From Thermodesulforhabdaceae bacterium (GTDB taxonomy: Bacteria > Desulfobacterota > Syntrophobacteria > Syntrophobacterales > Thermodesulforhabdaceae), in contig JBBFKT010000006.1 in assembly GCA_037482015.1 (NCBI GenBank), positions 1-64,000 of the forward strand: DNA of 64,000 bases, given 5' to 3'. Made by a program: the position numbers and the translations under genes. Of the stretch, positions 37,816 to 45,721 are shown in pieces (within the stretch, counting starts at the first letter, position 1; the number at the start of each line of letters is the position of its first letter). The notes under the pieces were generated by a model. The model was given only the letters and a program-made list of their open reading frames with translations. It ran no database searches and had not been told where the DNA came from.

Positions 37816-38538
37816 TTAATAAAGGCCCTTGATCAGCGGGTTTTCTTTGATTTTGACCGGGTCTGTTTCACCGTTGATGTTGATGATATTCAGTTTTCCA
37901 TGTCCTTTCTTAAGCTCATTTCTGAAATCATAAATAGCGCCAATTATGACCAACTTTCCTTCCTTTACTTCCTGGTCGAATTTCTTAAGAGCTTCTGCCA
38001 CCTGGTTGTTTACGTTTATTTTAACTCCCTCAATGTTTTCTACCCCCTTGGGTATTTTTATTGTGTCGAGTTCTTTCTTTATGGCTTCCGACTCTTTCGA
38101 ATAATCGGAAGATGCAGCTTTAATGGCACCACAGCCGGAATGACCCAGAAACATTAAAACAGGAGTGTGTAGATGTCGAACTCCGTATTCTACTGATCCT
38201 TCCGCAGTGCTCATCTGGTTTCCTATGTTTCGTATGACGAAAATTTCGTTATCAGGAGCATCACTTATGGCATGAGTGTGAACTCTTGAATCAGAGCACA
38301 TAACAACAGTAGCTTTTGGATGTTGTGCATCTAAAAAAGGTTCGAAGTACGATGCCTTGTGAGTTGATACAAAACGGCTGTTACTTTTCAAAACTTTCTG
38401 GATGAAGTGTTTTGCCTTTACCAGATCTTCACTTTCCTGGAGCGAAGAAGCATCTTTTGCATAACCCAAAGAAAAATAAAGCAACAATAAAAGGAAAGTA
38501 AAAGTAAAGATAAAAGTAAATAAATACCAACGACCCAT
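37816..38538 (-). CDS. exported beta-carbonic anhydrase
   Basis: 240 residues. The N-terminus (LFTFIFTFTFLLLLLYFSLGYA) is a signal peptide or anchor, so the enzyme acts in the periplasm, unlike the usual cytosolic beta class. Zinc and active-site residues are all present: Cys81, Asp83 and Arg85 in VMCSDSRVH, and His133 and Cys136 in GHSGCGAIK. It interconverts CO2 and bicarbonate. GGAGGG precedes the ATG. It converges on the carboxylate-carrier operon and may use CO2 released by decarboxylation or supply bicarbonate near transporters; this link is inferred from position only. Confidence 0.9.
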   Translation of the reverse strand: MGRWYLFTFIFTFTFLLLLLYFSLGYAKDASSLQESEDLVKAKHFIQKVLKSNSRFVSTHKASYFEPFLDAQHPKATVVMCSDSRVHTHAISDAPDNEIFVIRNIGNQMSTAEGSVEYGVRHLHTPVLMFLGHSGCGAIKAASSDYSKESEAIKKELDTIKIPKGVENIEGVKINVNNQVAEALKKFDQEVKEGKLVIIGAIYDFRNELKKGHGKLNIININGETDPVKIKENPLIKGLY

Positions 38539-39178
38539 AACATCCCTCCTGAATTAGCCTTAAATCTTCATAAATCTGCACGAAGTGTGACACAATAGTC
38601 AATAGCGACGATCTTTTTAACTAACACATCTTTTTACAAATTAAAATTCCTAGTAACACACTGAGAATCGCTAAACCATTAGACCTTATCTCGGGTCATA
38701 GGAAAACTCGAAAATTTTTTATGTGCAGAGAATTGTTTGGATGCTGTAAAGAGCACATACCGCAGTTGCTAAAAGATCCTTTTTTAATGTCTGGCGAATA
38801 TACTCACGGAAAAAGAGTGGAAAGCTACACATCCAAGAAATCCCATGACTTAAACAGAGCTTTAATTTCTTCTTAACTAGGAATCGTTATTATTTTGTAT
38901 AAAATAAGTACAAAAAGTGTTAAACTATTGTCAATAATATGTTGAACATAACCCAAAACTGAACATTAATTAAGACAAGAGGATTTTTTTGTCGAAAATG
39001 AAGATATGTTGTTTAACTGTTTGTTAACAAAGACTCCTTGCAATTCCAAAGTCGAGCGAGGTTTTAAACAAATTTAACGGGGAATTATTTTGTTTATTAC
39101 TTTCTATGTGTTCGCGTATAATAATTTTGCTAACAACCAGAAGTCCGGTAGAAACTTCCTTGCGTGTGGAGGATGAAC
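38539..39178. other. A/T-rich region upstream of dnaN
   Basis: 640 bases without a gene. Apart from the dnaN promoter I see nothing definite. I looked for DnaA boxes of the TTATCCACA type because dnaN often sits near oriC, and found none. One TTTTTGTCGAAAA motif (about 38986) recurs from the region near 29.1 kb. Confidence 0.55.
39094..39122 (+). promoter_or_regulatory. probable dnaN promoter
   Basis: A perfect -10 TATAAT lies at 39117-39122, with TTATTA 17 bases upstream as a weak -35. The leader would be about 50 bases. Confidence 0.55.
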
Positions 39179-40294
39179 ATGAAGATTCAAATTAGCAAAG
39201 ATGTACTTGTAAAGGCGTTGAGTTCGGTTCAATCGGTAGTGGAGAGAAAGGGCCCACCTATACTTTCACACGTGCTTTTAGAAACAGAAGATGGGAGAAT
39301 TAAGTTCTTTGCTACTGACTTTGAATTATCCGTGCGGATATATGCAGACGCTACGGTAATCGAAGAAGGAAAAGTTACTGCACCAGCAAGAAGCCTTTTT
39401 GAAGTTGCCAAAGAATTTCCAGCTCAAACTATAGAACTTAGTATGGACACCCCCGGAAGACTAAACATTATCACAGAAAAAGCATCTTTTCAGCTTCCAA
39501 GCCTTGAACCGTCTGACTTTCCTGTAGATCAATTCGAAGGAGATGTAACTTACTACTCTTGCAACGCTAGGCTACTAGAAAAAGCTCTTTCGAAAACTTT
39601 TTACGCCATACCCCTTTCTGGAAGTTCAATAAGTATTTCGGGGCTTTACGTTTCTTGCGATGATCAAGGAGTTTATAAGTTCATTTCATGCGATGCCTTT
39701 AGGCTGGCTCGTTTTCAGGCATCCAGGGAAGAGATTGGCTTGGATTTTGCCCCCAGCGAAATAATCATACCAAGAAAGGGCGTGCAGGAAATCTTGCGTA
39801 TTGTTGACGATGCTAACGGAAATGAGATTTTTCTCGGAATTCACGAAAATGTTTTCTATGCAAAGAATGACAGAATGACTATATCCATGAGACTTCTCGA
39901 TGCGTCTTTTCCAGCCTTTGATTCAATTATTCCCCCAGAACGTCCCAACAAGGCCGAAATTTCACTTAGCCTGTTTCAGCAAGTTTTGAGACGTATGGCT
40001 ATTTTTACCAACCAAGTTTGGCGCCACGTGAATCTTGTTATCTCGCCCGGGGTTTTGGAAATATCTGCCGGGAATGCGGAAATTGGAATGGCCAGAGAAG
40101 AAATTCCCATAAACTATAACGGAAAGGAAATCTTTAATGCTTCCTTCAATATTAAATATCTCAGCGATGCTACTAATGTAATTTCTGGAGACACCTTCCA
40201 CTTCGAGTGGAGTTCAGAAATGGAAGGTGGTTTTGTGTCCGATCCAGAGGATCCTGGTTATACAGCTTTCTTTATGCCCATGGTTACCGAATGA
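39179..40294 (+). CDS. dnaN: DNA polymerase III beta sliding clamp
   Basis: 371 residues from the ATG at 39179, chosen because GGAGGA lies 5 bases upstream and MKIQISKDVLVKAL matches the family N-terminus. The clamp is a dimeric ring that tethers DNA polymerase III and other repair enzymes to DNA. Three similar domains are expected at ~1-120, 130-245 and 250-371; it ends in FFMPMVTE, close to the usual MPM-R ending. dnaA and recF, its usual neighbours, are absent; ridA converges on it with a 4-base gap. It is therefore outside the classic origin cluster. Confidence 0.94.
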   Translation: MKIQISKDVLVKALSSVQSVVERKGPPILSHVLLETEDGRIKFFATDFELSVRIYADATVIEEGKVTAPARSLFEVAKEFPAQTIELSMDTPGRLNIITEKASFQLPSLEPSDFPVDQFEGDVTYYSCNARLLEKALSKTFYAIPLSGSSISISGLYVSCDDQGVYKFISCDAFRLARFQASREEIGLDFAPSEIIIPRKGVQEILRIVDDANGNEIFLGIHENVFYAKNDRMTISMRLLDASFPAFDSIIPPERPNKAEISLSLFQQVLRRMAIFTNQVWRHVNLVISPGVLEISAGNAEIGMAREEIPINYNGKEIFNASFNIKYLSDATNVISGDTFHFEWSSEMEGGFVSDPEDPGYTAFFMPMVTE

Positions 40295-40298
40295 AGTT

Positions 40299-40676
40299 TT
40301 ATCCCATGTAGGCAATAACTTCTATTTCAACCAGAGCGTTTTTGGGAAGTTTGGAAACGGCAACGCAAGAACGAGCAGGCCTATGGGATCCAAAAAATTC
40401 AGCGTAAATTTCGTTCATGACAGTAAAATGCTCCATTGTTGTAAGAAATACTGTAGTTTTTACAACGGATTCAATGTCGCAACCAGCTTCTTCTAGGATA
40501 GCTTTAATATGATTAAGAGCCGTCTTTGTTTGATCTCTAATGTCGGTGGACACAAGGTCTCCTGTTTGGGGATCAATACCAATTTGGCCCGAAAGAAAAA
40601 GAAAATTTCCAGTTTGAACAGCATGACTATATGGTCCTACAGGATGCGGAGCTTTTTCGCTATAGATGTATTTCAT
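40299..40676 (-). CDS. ridA: RidA-family enamine/imine deaminase
   Basis: 125 residues, the standard RidA length. RidA hydrolyses reactive enamines and imines such as 2-aminoacrylate formed by PLP enzymes. Family segments include APHPVGPYSHAVQTGNFLFLSGQIG near the N-terminus, the catalytic arginine region (SHRPARSCVAVSKLPKNALVEIE) and the end VIAYMG. A ribosome binding site AGGAGG lies just before the ATG. The gene is monocistronic and convergent with dnaN. Confidence 0.93.
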   Translation of the reverse strand: MKYIYSEKAPHPVGPYSHAVQTGNFLFLSGQIGIDPQTGDLVSTDIRDQTKTALNHIKAILEEAGCDIESVVKTTVFLTTMEHFTVMNEIYAEFFGSHRPARSCVAVSKLPKNALVEIEVIAYMG

Positions 40677-40743
40677 CTTCTACCTCCTTTTTGTGATCAT
40701 TATTGCACAACAATAATTATACTCCGAAAGAAGAAGAAAGCAA

Positions 40744-40772
40744 TTGACAATGGAAACTGCTTTGGCTATGTG
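40744..40772 (+). promoter_or_regulatory. probable promoter of mvhD-metV-metF
   Basis: A consensus -35 TTGACA (40744-40749) and TATGTG (40767-40772) are 17 bases apart, about 155 bases upstream of the first gene. Confidence 0.5.
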
Positions 40773-40926
40773 CATGGGTGTAGGTGGTGAGATGATAAAT
40801 TGTGAAATTCTTCTTCAATGTTTGGCTGTCAACGAGGTTTAAGTGATCGATAACGGTGCACGGCTGAATTGCGGCAATTCCAAAGAAATTTCTGGTGTTT
40901 CTCCCGAAGATATGAGGTAATGCCCC

Positions 40927-41367
40927 GTGGAAATTCCGACATTTATCGAAGGGTTATCAGATGAGCCTAGGATTTTAGCTTTTTGTTGCATGTATTGCGC
41001 CTATGCCGCTGCTGATGCAGCTGGGTCTATGAGGCTTTCTTATCCTGTTAATGTTCATGTAGTATTGGTTCCATGTTCTGGTCGAGTTGATGAAACTTTC
41101 ATTCTTCAAGCTTTTGAGAATGGAGCTGATGGAGTTTATGTAGCTGGCTGCGAGGAAGGTTCTTGCCACTTTGTAAATGGAAACTTTAGAGCAAAAAAGC
41201 GGGTAATTGCTCTTAAAAAGCTTTTTGCTGAAATAGGGTTAGAACCTGAAAGAGTCGAAATGTTTCATATAAGTGCTTCACAGGGTGGGCTTTTTGCTAA
41301 AGTAGCAAGAGATATGACCGAAAGGATTCGGTCTCTTGGTATTATCGGTTGGAATAAGCGTAATTAA
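40927..41367 (+). CDS. mvhD: MvhD/HdrIP-type electron-transfer subunit, paralogue 2
   Basis: 146 residues from a GTG start; GAGGT lies about 9 bases upstream. It is a clear paralogue of the protein at 22401 with the same cysteine layout: FCCMYCAYAA, VPCSGRVD, and GCEEGSCHF. It differs in the N-terminal extension (EIPTFIEGLSDEPRI) and C-terminus. It is followed after 39 bases by metV and metF, so it probably delivers electrons to or from the MetVF methylenetetrahydrofolate reductase, in the manner of the MetVF-HdrABC-MvhD complexes described in acetogens. No hdrA is adjacent here; the copy at 19626 may be the missing partner. Confidence 0.85.
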   Translation: MEIPTFIEGLSDEPRILAFCCMYCAYAAADAAGSMRLSYPVNVHVVLVPCSGRVDETFILQAFENGADGVYVAGCEEGSCHFVNGNFRAKKRVIALKKLFAEIGLEPERVEMFHISASQGGLFAKVARDMTERIRSLGIIGWNKRN

Positions 41368-41406
41368 AAGTAAAATGTGGCCCTTCTTACAAGGAGGAAC
41401 CAGCTA

Positions 41407-42078
41407 ATGGTTGTTGCAGAAAGAAAACCTATACAAGAAATTATGGCGATGGTCGCCGAGTACAACAAGATTTTGCTTGTAGGTTGTAAAGGATGTGTAA
41501 CCGTATGTTGTGCCGGCGGCACCAAGGAAGTGGGAATCCTCGCATCGGCTTTAAGAATTGCGAGGAAAAAAGAAGGAAAACCCTTAGAAATTGTAGAACG
41601 CACTCTCGAGCGTCAATGCGATCCTGAATACATAGAACAGGCTTCAGATGTGATTGAAAAAGACGGGGTGGAAGCAATACTCTCAATGGCTTGCAGTGTT
41701 GGACCTCAGTATATGGCTAAACGTTACAATATCCCGGTTTATCCGGCTCTTAACACGACCTTTATAGGTGGAGCTTTGGAGCATGGAGTATGGGCTGAGT
41801 TTTGTCAAGCCTGTGGAAATTGCATTATTCACTACTTTGGAGGAATCTGCCCTGTTTCTAGATGCTCTAAGAGTCTCTTCAACGGTCCATGCGGTGGTTC
41901 AGCAAAAGGGAAATGCGAGATTAGCCCTGAAGTAGACTGTGCCTGGCAACTCATCTATGATCGCATGAAAGATCTGGGCAAGCTTGACGAACTTGCCAAA
42001 GTATTTCCCGTAAAGGATTGGTCAACCAGTAGAGACGGTGGACCACGAAAGGTGGTCAGGGAGGATATGAAGCTATGA
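41407..42078 (+). CDS. metV: MetV, zinc/iron-sulfur partner of methylenetetrahydrofolate reductase
   Basis: 223 residues from the ATG at 41407, chosen because AAGGAGG lies 9 bases upstream. MetV is the small subunit bound to MetF in acetogens and related anaerobes. Cysteine clusters are CKGCVTVCC near residue 25 and FCQACGNC, CPVSRC, GPCGGSAKGKC at ~140-185, consistent with metal or iron-sulfur sites. It overlaps metF by 4 bases (ATGA), so both subunits are made together. The mvhD paralogue upstream completes a likely electron route into the reductase. Confidence 0.88.
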   Translation: MVVAERKPIQEIMAMVAEYNKILLVGCKGCVTVCCAGGTKEVGILASALRIARKKEGKPLEIVERTLERQCDPEYIEQASDVIEKDGVEAILSMACSVGPQYMAKRYNIPVYPALNTTFIGGALEHGVWAEFCQACGNCIIHYFGGICPVSRCSKSLFNGPCGGSAKGKCEISPEVDCAWQLIYDRMKDLGKLDELAKVFPVKDWSTSRDGGPRKVVREDMKL

Positions 42079-43001
42079 AATCTGGAAGCAGATTAGAAAA
42101 GATATTAGCTGCAGGGCATTTTGCAGTAACTGGAGAGCTCGGACCTCCAAGAGGTGCTGACGTAGAGGTTATCAAGAAAAAGGCAGAACATCTACGGGGG
42201 GTTGTAGATTCCATTAACGTAACGGATAACCAAACGTCAGTTGTTAGAATGTGTAGTATGGCAGTATGTAAAATACTTATTGATTTGGGGCTTGAACCAA
42301 ATCTTCAGATGACCTGTCGGGATAGAAACAGAATTGCTATTCAGAGTGATCTTCTTGGGTCTTATGCTCTAGGAATACGTAACGTCCTGTGTCTTTCCGG
42401 CGACCACAATAAGTTTGGCGATCACCCTCAAGCGAAAAATGTTTTTGATGTCGATTCTATGCAACTGATCCAGATTGTAAAAAAGATGCGAGACGAAGGA
42501 AAGCTTTTAAATGGGCAGGAATGCGAAGGTAAAGCTTCCTTCTTCATAGGGGCGGCGGTAAATCCCTTTGGTGATCCTTTCGATTTCAGACCCATCCGAC
42601 TTGCTAAAAAGATAGCCGCCGGAGTAGATTTCGTTCAGACTCAGTGTATCTACAACATGGAGAAGTTCCGAGAATACATGAAGCGCGTTGTTGATATGGG
42701 ACTTGCTGAGAAGTGTTATATTCTTGCTGGTATTACTCCACTTAAGTCCCTTGGTATGGCTCGATATATGGCTAAATCTGTTCCTGGACTTGATGTTCCC
42801 GATTATTACCTGAAACGTCTCCAGGGTGTTCCAAAAGATAAGCAGGCTGAAGAAGGAATTAAAATGGCTGTGGAACAGGTTCAGGAGATTCGCGAGATTC
42901 CAGGAGTTGCGGGAATACATCTTATGGCTATAGAGTGGGAACACAGAGCTAAGGAAATCATTGAAGCTGCTGGTTTGCTCCCAAGACCTGAGGTAAATTA
43001 G
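42075..43001 (+). CDS. metF: methylenetetrahydrofolate reductase, MetF
   Basis: A 308-residue FAD-containing TIM-barrel enzyme that reduces methylene-THF to methyl-THF in the Wood-Ljungdahl methyl branch. Family segments include AVTGELGPPRGAD, the SINVTDNQ region, LCLSGDH near residue 116, VDFVQTQCIYN near residue 195, and AGITPLKS near residue 220. The length fits MetF (~290-310). Partner subunits upstream suggest that it is not a simple NADH enzyme but part of a multi-subunit complex. A strong terminator follows the gene. Confidence 0.94.
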   Translation: MKSGSRLEKILAAGHFAVTGELGPPRGADVEVIKKKAEHLRGVVDSINVTDNQTSVVRMCSMAVCKILIDLGLEPNLQMTCRDRNRIAIQSDLLGSYALGIRNVLCLSGDHNKFGDHPQAKNVFDVDSMQLIQIVKKMRDEGKLLNGQECEGKASFFIGAAVNPFGDPFDFRPIRLAKKIAAGVDFVQTQCIYNMEKFREYMKRVVDMGLAEKCYILAGITPLKSLGMARYMAKSVPGLDVPDYYLKRLQGVPKDKQAEEGIKMAVEQVQEIREIPGVAGIHLMAIEWEHRAKEIIEAAGLLPRPEVN

Positions 43002-43029
43002 AGTCTTTTTGAAAAAGTTAATGTGGTAA

Positions 43030-43057
43030 AAGGCCCTCCATGTCGGGAGGGCTTTTT
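43030..43057 (+). terminator. Rho-independent terminator after metF
   Basis: GCCCTCC / GGAGGGC with a 6-base loop, followed by TTTTTG. Confidence 0.88.
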
Positions 43058-43075
43058 GTTTGGGGGTGAAAGATC

Positions 43076-44071
43076 GTGAAAAAGGAAGTTGTTGTTTCCG
43101 GTGACATTGGTGGGACTAATGTTCGACTTGCTTTGGTAGATAGAAACGGCACAATTCTTTCCATAATCAAAAAAGAAGTTAAAGAAGCATCAAGTATTGA
43201 TCCCCATGCTTTCATAAGAGCTATTAAAAGCTGGTCTAAAGAGCTTGTATTTTGGGCCGATCGGTCTGGATTTAAAGTTGTGGGAATTGGTCTAGGTATA
43301 GCCGGAAAAATAGATTACTCAAAGGGAAAGGTTCTTTTTTCACCAAACCTTTCTCATTTGAATGATGTTCCGATCGCTGCTGAACTTTCCGCGGCTCTAA
43401 GTTTACCGGTGGTTATTGAAAACGACGCCAACGCCTTTGGGCTTGGAGAAGGATGGGTTGGAAGCGCAAAGGATTGGAAAAACTGGTTGGGGGTAACTCT
43501 TGGAACAGGAGTTGGGGGTTGTATTGTTTTGAATGGAGAGCTCTGGAGAGGTGATAGGGATGCCGGCTTTGCGGGTGAGATTGGTCATACCACGGTTATC
43601 CCGGGAGGAATGGTTTGCAACTGCGGTAAAAAGGGATGTCTTGAAGCTTACTCATCAGAAGGAGGACTGATAAGGCAGGTTTTAGCTGACATTCAGAATG
43701 ATTGGAAAAATTGCATTTTTAAACCGATAAATCCCAAATATTATGTTGATAACGCAAATAATATAACGGCGAAGGTACTCTATAAACAAGCTCAATTTGG
43801 AGATCCCTATGCTCAAGCTCTTTTTAACCGTTTTGGCGAAATTCTTGGTGTTGCTATTTCTAACGTTTTTACAACCCTTGGGATTTTCCGCGCTGTAATA
43901 GGCGGAGGAGTAAGCAATGCTTGGAATGCCTTTTTACCTTCCTTTGAAAAGGCTCTTAGAGAACATTGTTCTATGGTGGATGTTCATAAAATTGTCATAA
44001 CCAAAAGCCTCCTGGGTGATAGAGCCGCTTTGTTGGGATCTGCTAAGTGCGCCTTTTCTGATTTGATGTAG
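43076..44071 (+). CDS. ROK-family sugar kinase, probably glucokinase
   Basis: 331 residues with a GTG start behind GGGGGT. The N-terminal phosphate loop VSGDIGGTNVRLALVDRNG, ENDANAFGLGEG near residue 120, the GTGVGGCIV loop, and the zinc site GHTTVIPGG..CNCGKKGCLEAY are ROK signatures. ROK kinases phosphorylate glucose, other hexoses or N-acetylsugars; no helix-turn-helix precedes the domain, so this is an enzyme and not a repressor. The gene stands alone after the metF terminator. The substrate is inferred only from family frequency. Confidence 0.88.
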   Translation: MKKEVVVSGDIGGTNVRLALVDRNGTILSIIKKEVKEASSIDPHAFIRAIKSWSKELVFWADRSGFKVVGIGLGIAGKIDYSKGKVLFSPNLSHLNDVPIAAELSAALSLPVVIENDANAFGLGEGWVGSAKDWKNWLGVTLGTGVGGCIVLNGELWRGDRDAGFAGEIGHTTVIPGGMVCNCGKKGCLEAYSSEGGLIRQVLADIQNDWKNCIFKPINPKYYVDNANNITAKVLYKQAQFGDPYAQALFNRFGEILGVAISNVFTTLGIFRAVIGGGVSNAWNAFLPSFEKALREHCSMVDVHKIVITKSLLGDRAALLGSAKCAFSDLM

Positions 44072-44228
44072 TTAATATTGGACACTCTAGAACTATCTAA
44101 TTAGCTAATTGGTGTCCTAATAGTCCTTGATCATTTTTCTATTTGTGGGTAGTAAGTAACCTGCATTTGAAGGGTGGTTAGAAGTAGCTACTTAAGAGAA
44201 AAAGCGATCAAGAAGGAAGGAGAAAGGA

Positions 44229-45008
44229 ATGACGCGAATTAGAAGAAGCTGGATAGGGATTATCATTGCGGTTGGATTTTTCTCATTAGCTTTTAGCTCG
44301 AAGACGGTTTTAGCATGTCCCACCGCTGAGCAGGTTCAGGAAGGAATAAAGAAGGTATTTAATCAAAATTTTGAAGTTAAAAAGATTCAGCCTTCTAAGG
44401 AACTTCCAGGAATTTGCGAAGCTCATGTGCTTGTGCAGGATAGGTATAATATTTTGTATGTTGACCAGACAGGAAAATATTTTTTTGCGGGCAACCTAAT
44501 TGAGATAGCAACTGGTAAAAATCTGACACAGGAGGCTTCTCAAGAACTTAACAAACTAACTGCCGAAGACATTAAAAAATTAACTTCCTTCACTGCCTTC
44601 ACAGTTGGCAAAAGCGGCCCTGAATTCTATTTCATAACGGATCCTCAATGTCCTTATTGTAAAAAGGCGCTTCCGATAGTAAAGAAGCTGGCGGATGAAG
44701 GTAAGGTTAAGGTTCACGTTGTGCTTTTCCCTCTGTCTATACACTCTGGAGCTAAAGAACAGTCTATTTCTATCATTTGCGACAAAAAGGGTCTTCCTGG
44801 GTTAGAAAGTGGTTATAAATCCGAGAATCAGTGTGAAGAAGGAAAGAAAAAAATTGAAGGAGCCGAGAGCTTTCTACAGGCAAAGGGAGTTCGGGGAACT
44901 CCATCTTATATTTTTCCAAATGGTAAAATAAATATTGGGATGATAGATTCTGAAGAAAACCTTTTGAAAATGGCGGAAGAGAATCAGACAGCAAAAAAGG
45001 CCAAGTAG
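44229..45008 (+). CDS. DsbC/DsbG-like periplasmic thiol-disulfide protein
   Basis: 259 residues. A signal peptide (WIGIIIAVGFFSLAFSSKTVLA) exports it to the periplasm. Residues ~30-110 resemble the DsbC dimerisation domain, and the thioredoxin domain has the active site DPQCPYCKKA near residue 140 and the cis-proline region GVRGTPSYIFPNG near residue 222. It probably isomerises or reduces disulfides of exported proteins. Two further cysteines (IICDKKG, ENQCEEG) lie between. AAGGAGAAAGG precedes the ATG. No DsbD-like reductant gene is nearby. Confidence 0.86.
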   Translation: MTRIRRSWIGIIIAVGFFSLAFSSKTVLACPTAEQVQEGIKKVFNQNFEVKKIQPSKELPGICEAHVLVQDRYNILYVDQTGKYFFAGNLIEIATGKNLTQEASQELNKLTAEDIKKLTSFTAFTVGKSGPEFYFITDPQCPYCKKALPIVKKLADEGKVKVHVVLFPLSIHSGAKEQSISIICDKKGLPGLESGYKSENQCEEGKKKIEGAESFLQAKGVRGTPSYIFPNGKINIGMIDSEENLLKMAEENQTAKKAK

Positions 45009-45017
45009 TTATCAATG

Positions 45018-45053
45018 ACCGGAGCGAGTTTGAGTTTATAGTCTCGCTCCGGT
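45018..45053 (+). terminator. hairpin after the DsbC-like gene
   Basis: ACCGGAGCGAG / CTCGCTCCGGT form a perfect 11-bp stem with a 14-base loop. No T-tract follows, so terminator function is uncertain. Confidence 0.45.
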
Positions 45054-45137
45054 GAACTTCGTAAAGCATGGTTGAGAGCTTTCGAAATTTCTTCCATCCA
45101 AAGATTGTCGTGGCAATAGGCTCACAAGTGTAGAGTT

Positions 45138-45165
45138 GTAGGGGCAAAAAATTTTTCGCCCCTAC
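45138..45165. repeat. 28-bp palindrome, dispersed repeat copy 2
   Basis: Same as 90-117 except for one base in the left arm (GGGGCAAAAA for GGGGCGAAAA). Confidence 0.88.
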
Positions 45166-45279
45166 TTTGGGTGCGCCGGTATGGGCGTGCTCCTGGAAGT
45201 GAAAGTCCTCCCGTGAGTAAAATTTCCAATACATCGGTCGCCGAGGACGGCGACCATCACAATATCCTACCGCCGCATT

Positions 45280-45423
45280 CGGTTAAACTGACCACTCCTA
45301 TCCCAATTCTGGTGGATCATATATTGGATCGTTTCTTAGTTGCTTACGTTTGGAAGTGTCCTTCAGGTTGAAATCCATCCCCGCAATTTCTGTGGTTTAT
45401 TTTGCTTTGCCGCTCCATAAGGG
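45280..45423. repeat. diverged dispersed repeat, copy B
   Basis: Aligns with 296-433 at both ends, as described there. It carries a longer middle (GGTGGATCATATATTGG) that also matches copy C at 45518. Confidence 0.65.
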
Positions 45424-45517
45424 AAGTTTTAAAATAGTCTCAAACATGTTTGAGGGTGTTTTAAAAAACTCCGTAATAAATTGTGAGGGCACCCCATGCG
45501 TCGTCCCACAGTTATGA

Positions 45518-45585
45518 GGTGAATCATATATTTAGGTCGTTTTTTAGCCACCTGAGTCTGGGAAGATTTTCCAAGCTGAATTTTG
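45518..45585. repeat. diverged dispersed repeat, partial copy C
   Basis: GGTGAATCATATATT (45518-45532) and the following GGTCGTTTTTTAG match GGTGGATCATATATT and GGATCGTTTCTTAG of copy B (45311-45339). Only the middle part of the repeat is present. Confidence 0.5.
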
Positions 45586-45600
45586 TCATTCAAGCACATC

Positions 45601-45658
45601 GTAGGGGCAACCCCCTGTGGTTGCCCCATAATAGGGCAGGCACAAGGCCTGCCCCTAC
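45601..45658. repeat. compound inverted-repeat element, copy 2, opposite orientation
   Basis: Begins GTAGGGGCAACC and ends GGCCTGCCCCTAC. It is the reverse complement of 170-244 with a few substitutions and about 18 bases missing from the middle. Inner hairpins GGGGCAACC/GGTTGCCCC and GGGCAGG/CCTGCCC are kept. Confidence 0.8.
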
Positions 45659-45693
45659 AAACTTCATCCTCCCCCTGCGAGGTTGTTTTACAT

Positions 45694-45721
45694 GTAGGGG
45701 CAACCGGCCGGTCGCCCCTAC
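45694..45721. repeat. 28-bp near-palindrome with a CCGGCCGG core
   Basis: GTAGGGGC at one end and GCCCCTAC at the other flank AACCGGCCGGTC. The arms match those of the GAAAAATTTTTC palindromes, but the core differs, so the terminal GTAGGGGC is the constant part of the family. Confidence 0.75.

Noticed and set aside
38539-39178. Possible replication origin upstream of dnaN
   Set aside because: The region is A/T-rich and next to dnaN, but I found no TTATCCACA-type DnaA boxes and no 13-mer repeats, and dnaA is not adjacent.
44080-44117. Terminator after the ROK kinase gene
   Set aside because: Only GGACAC/GTGTCC pairs well across a 26-base loop and no T-tract follows, so support is too weak.
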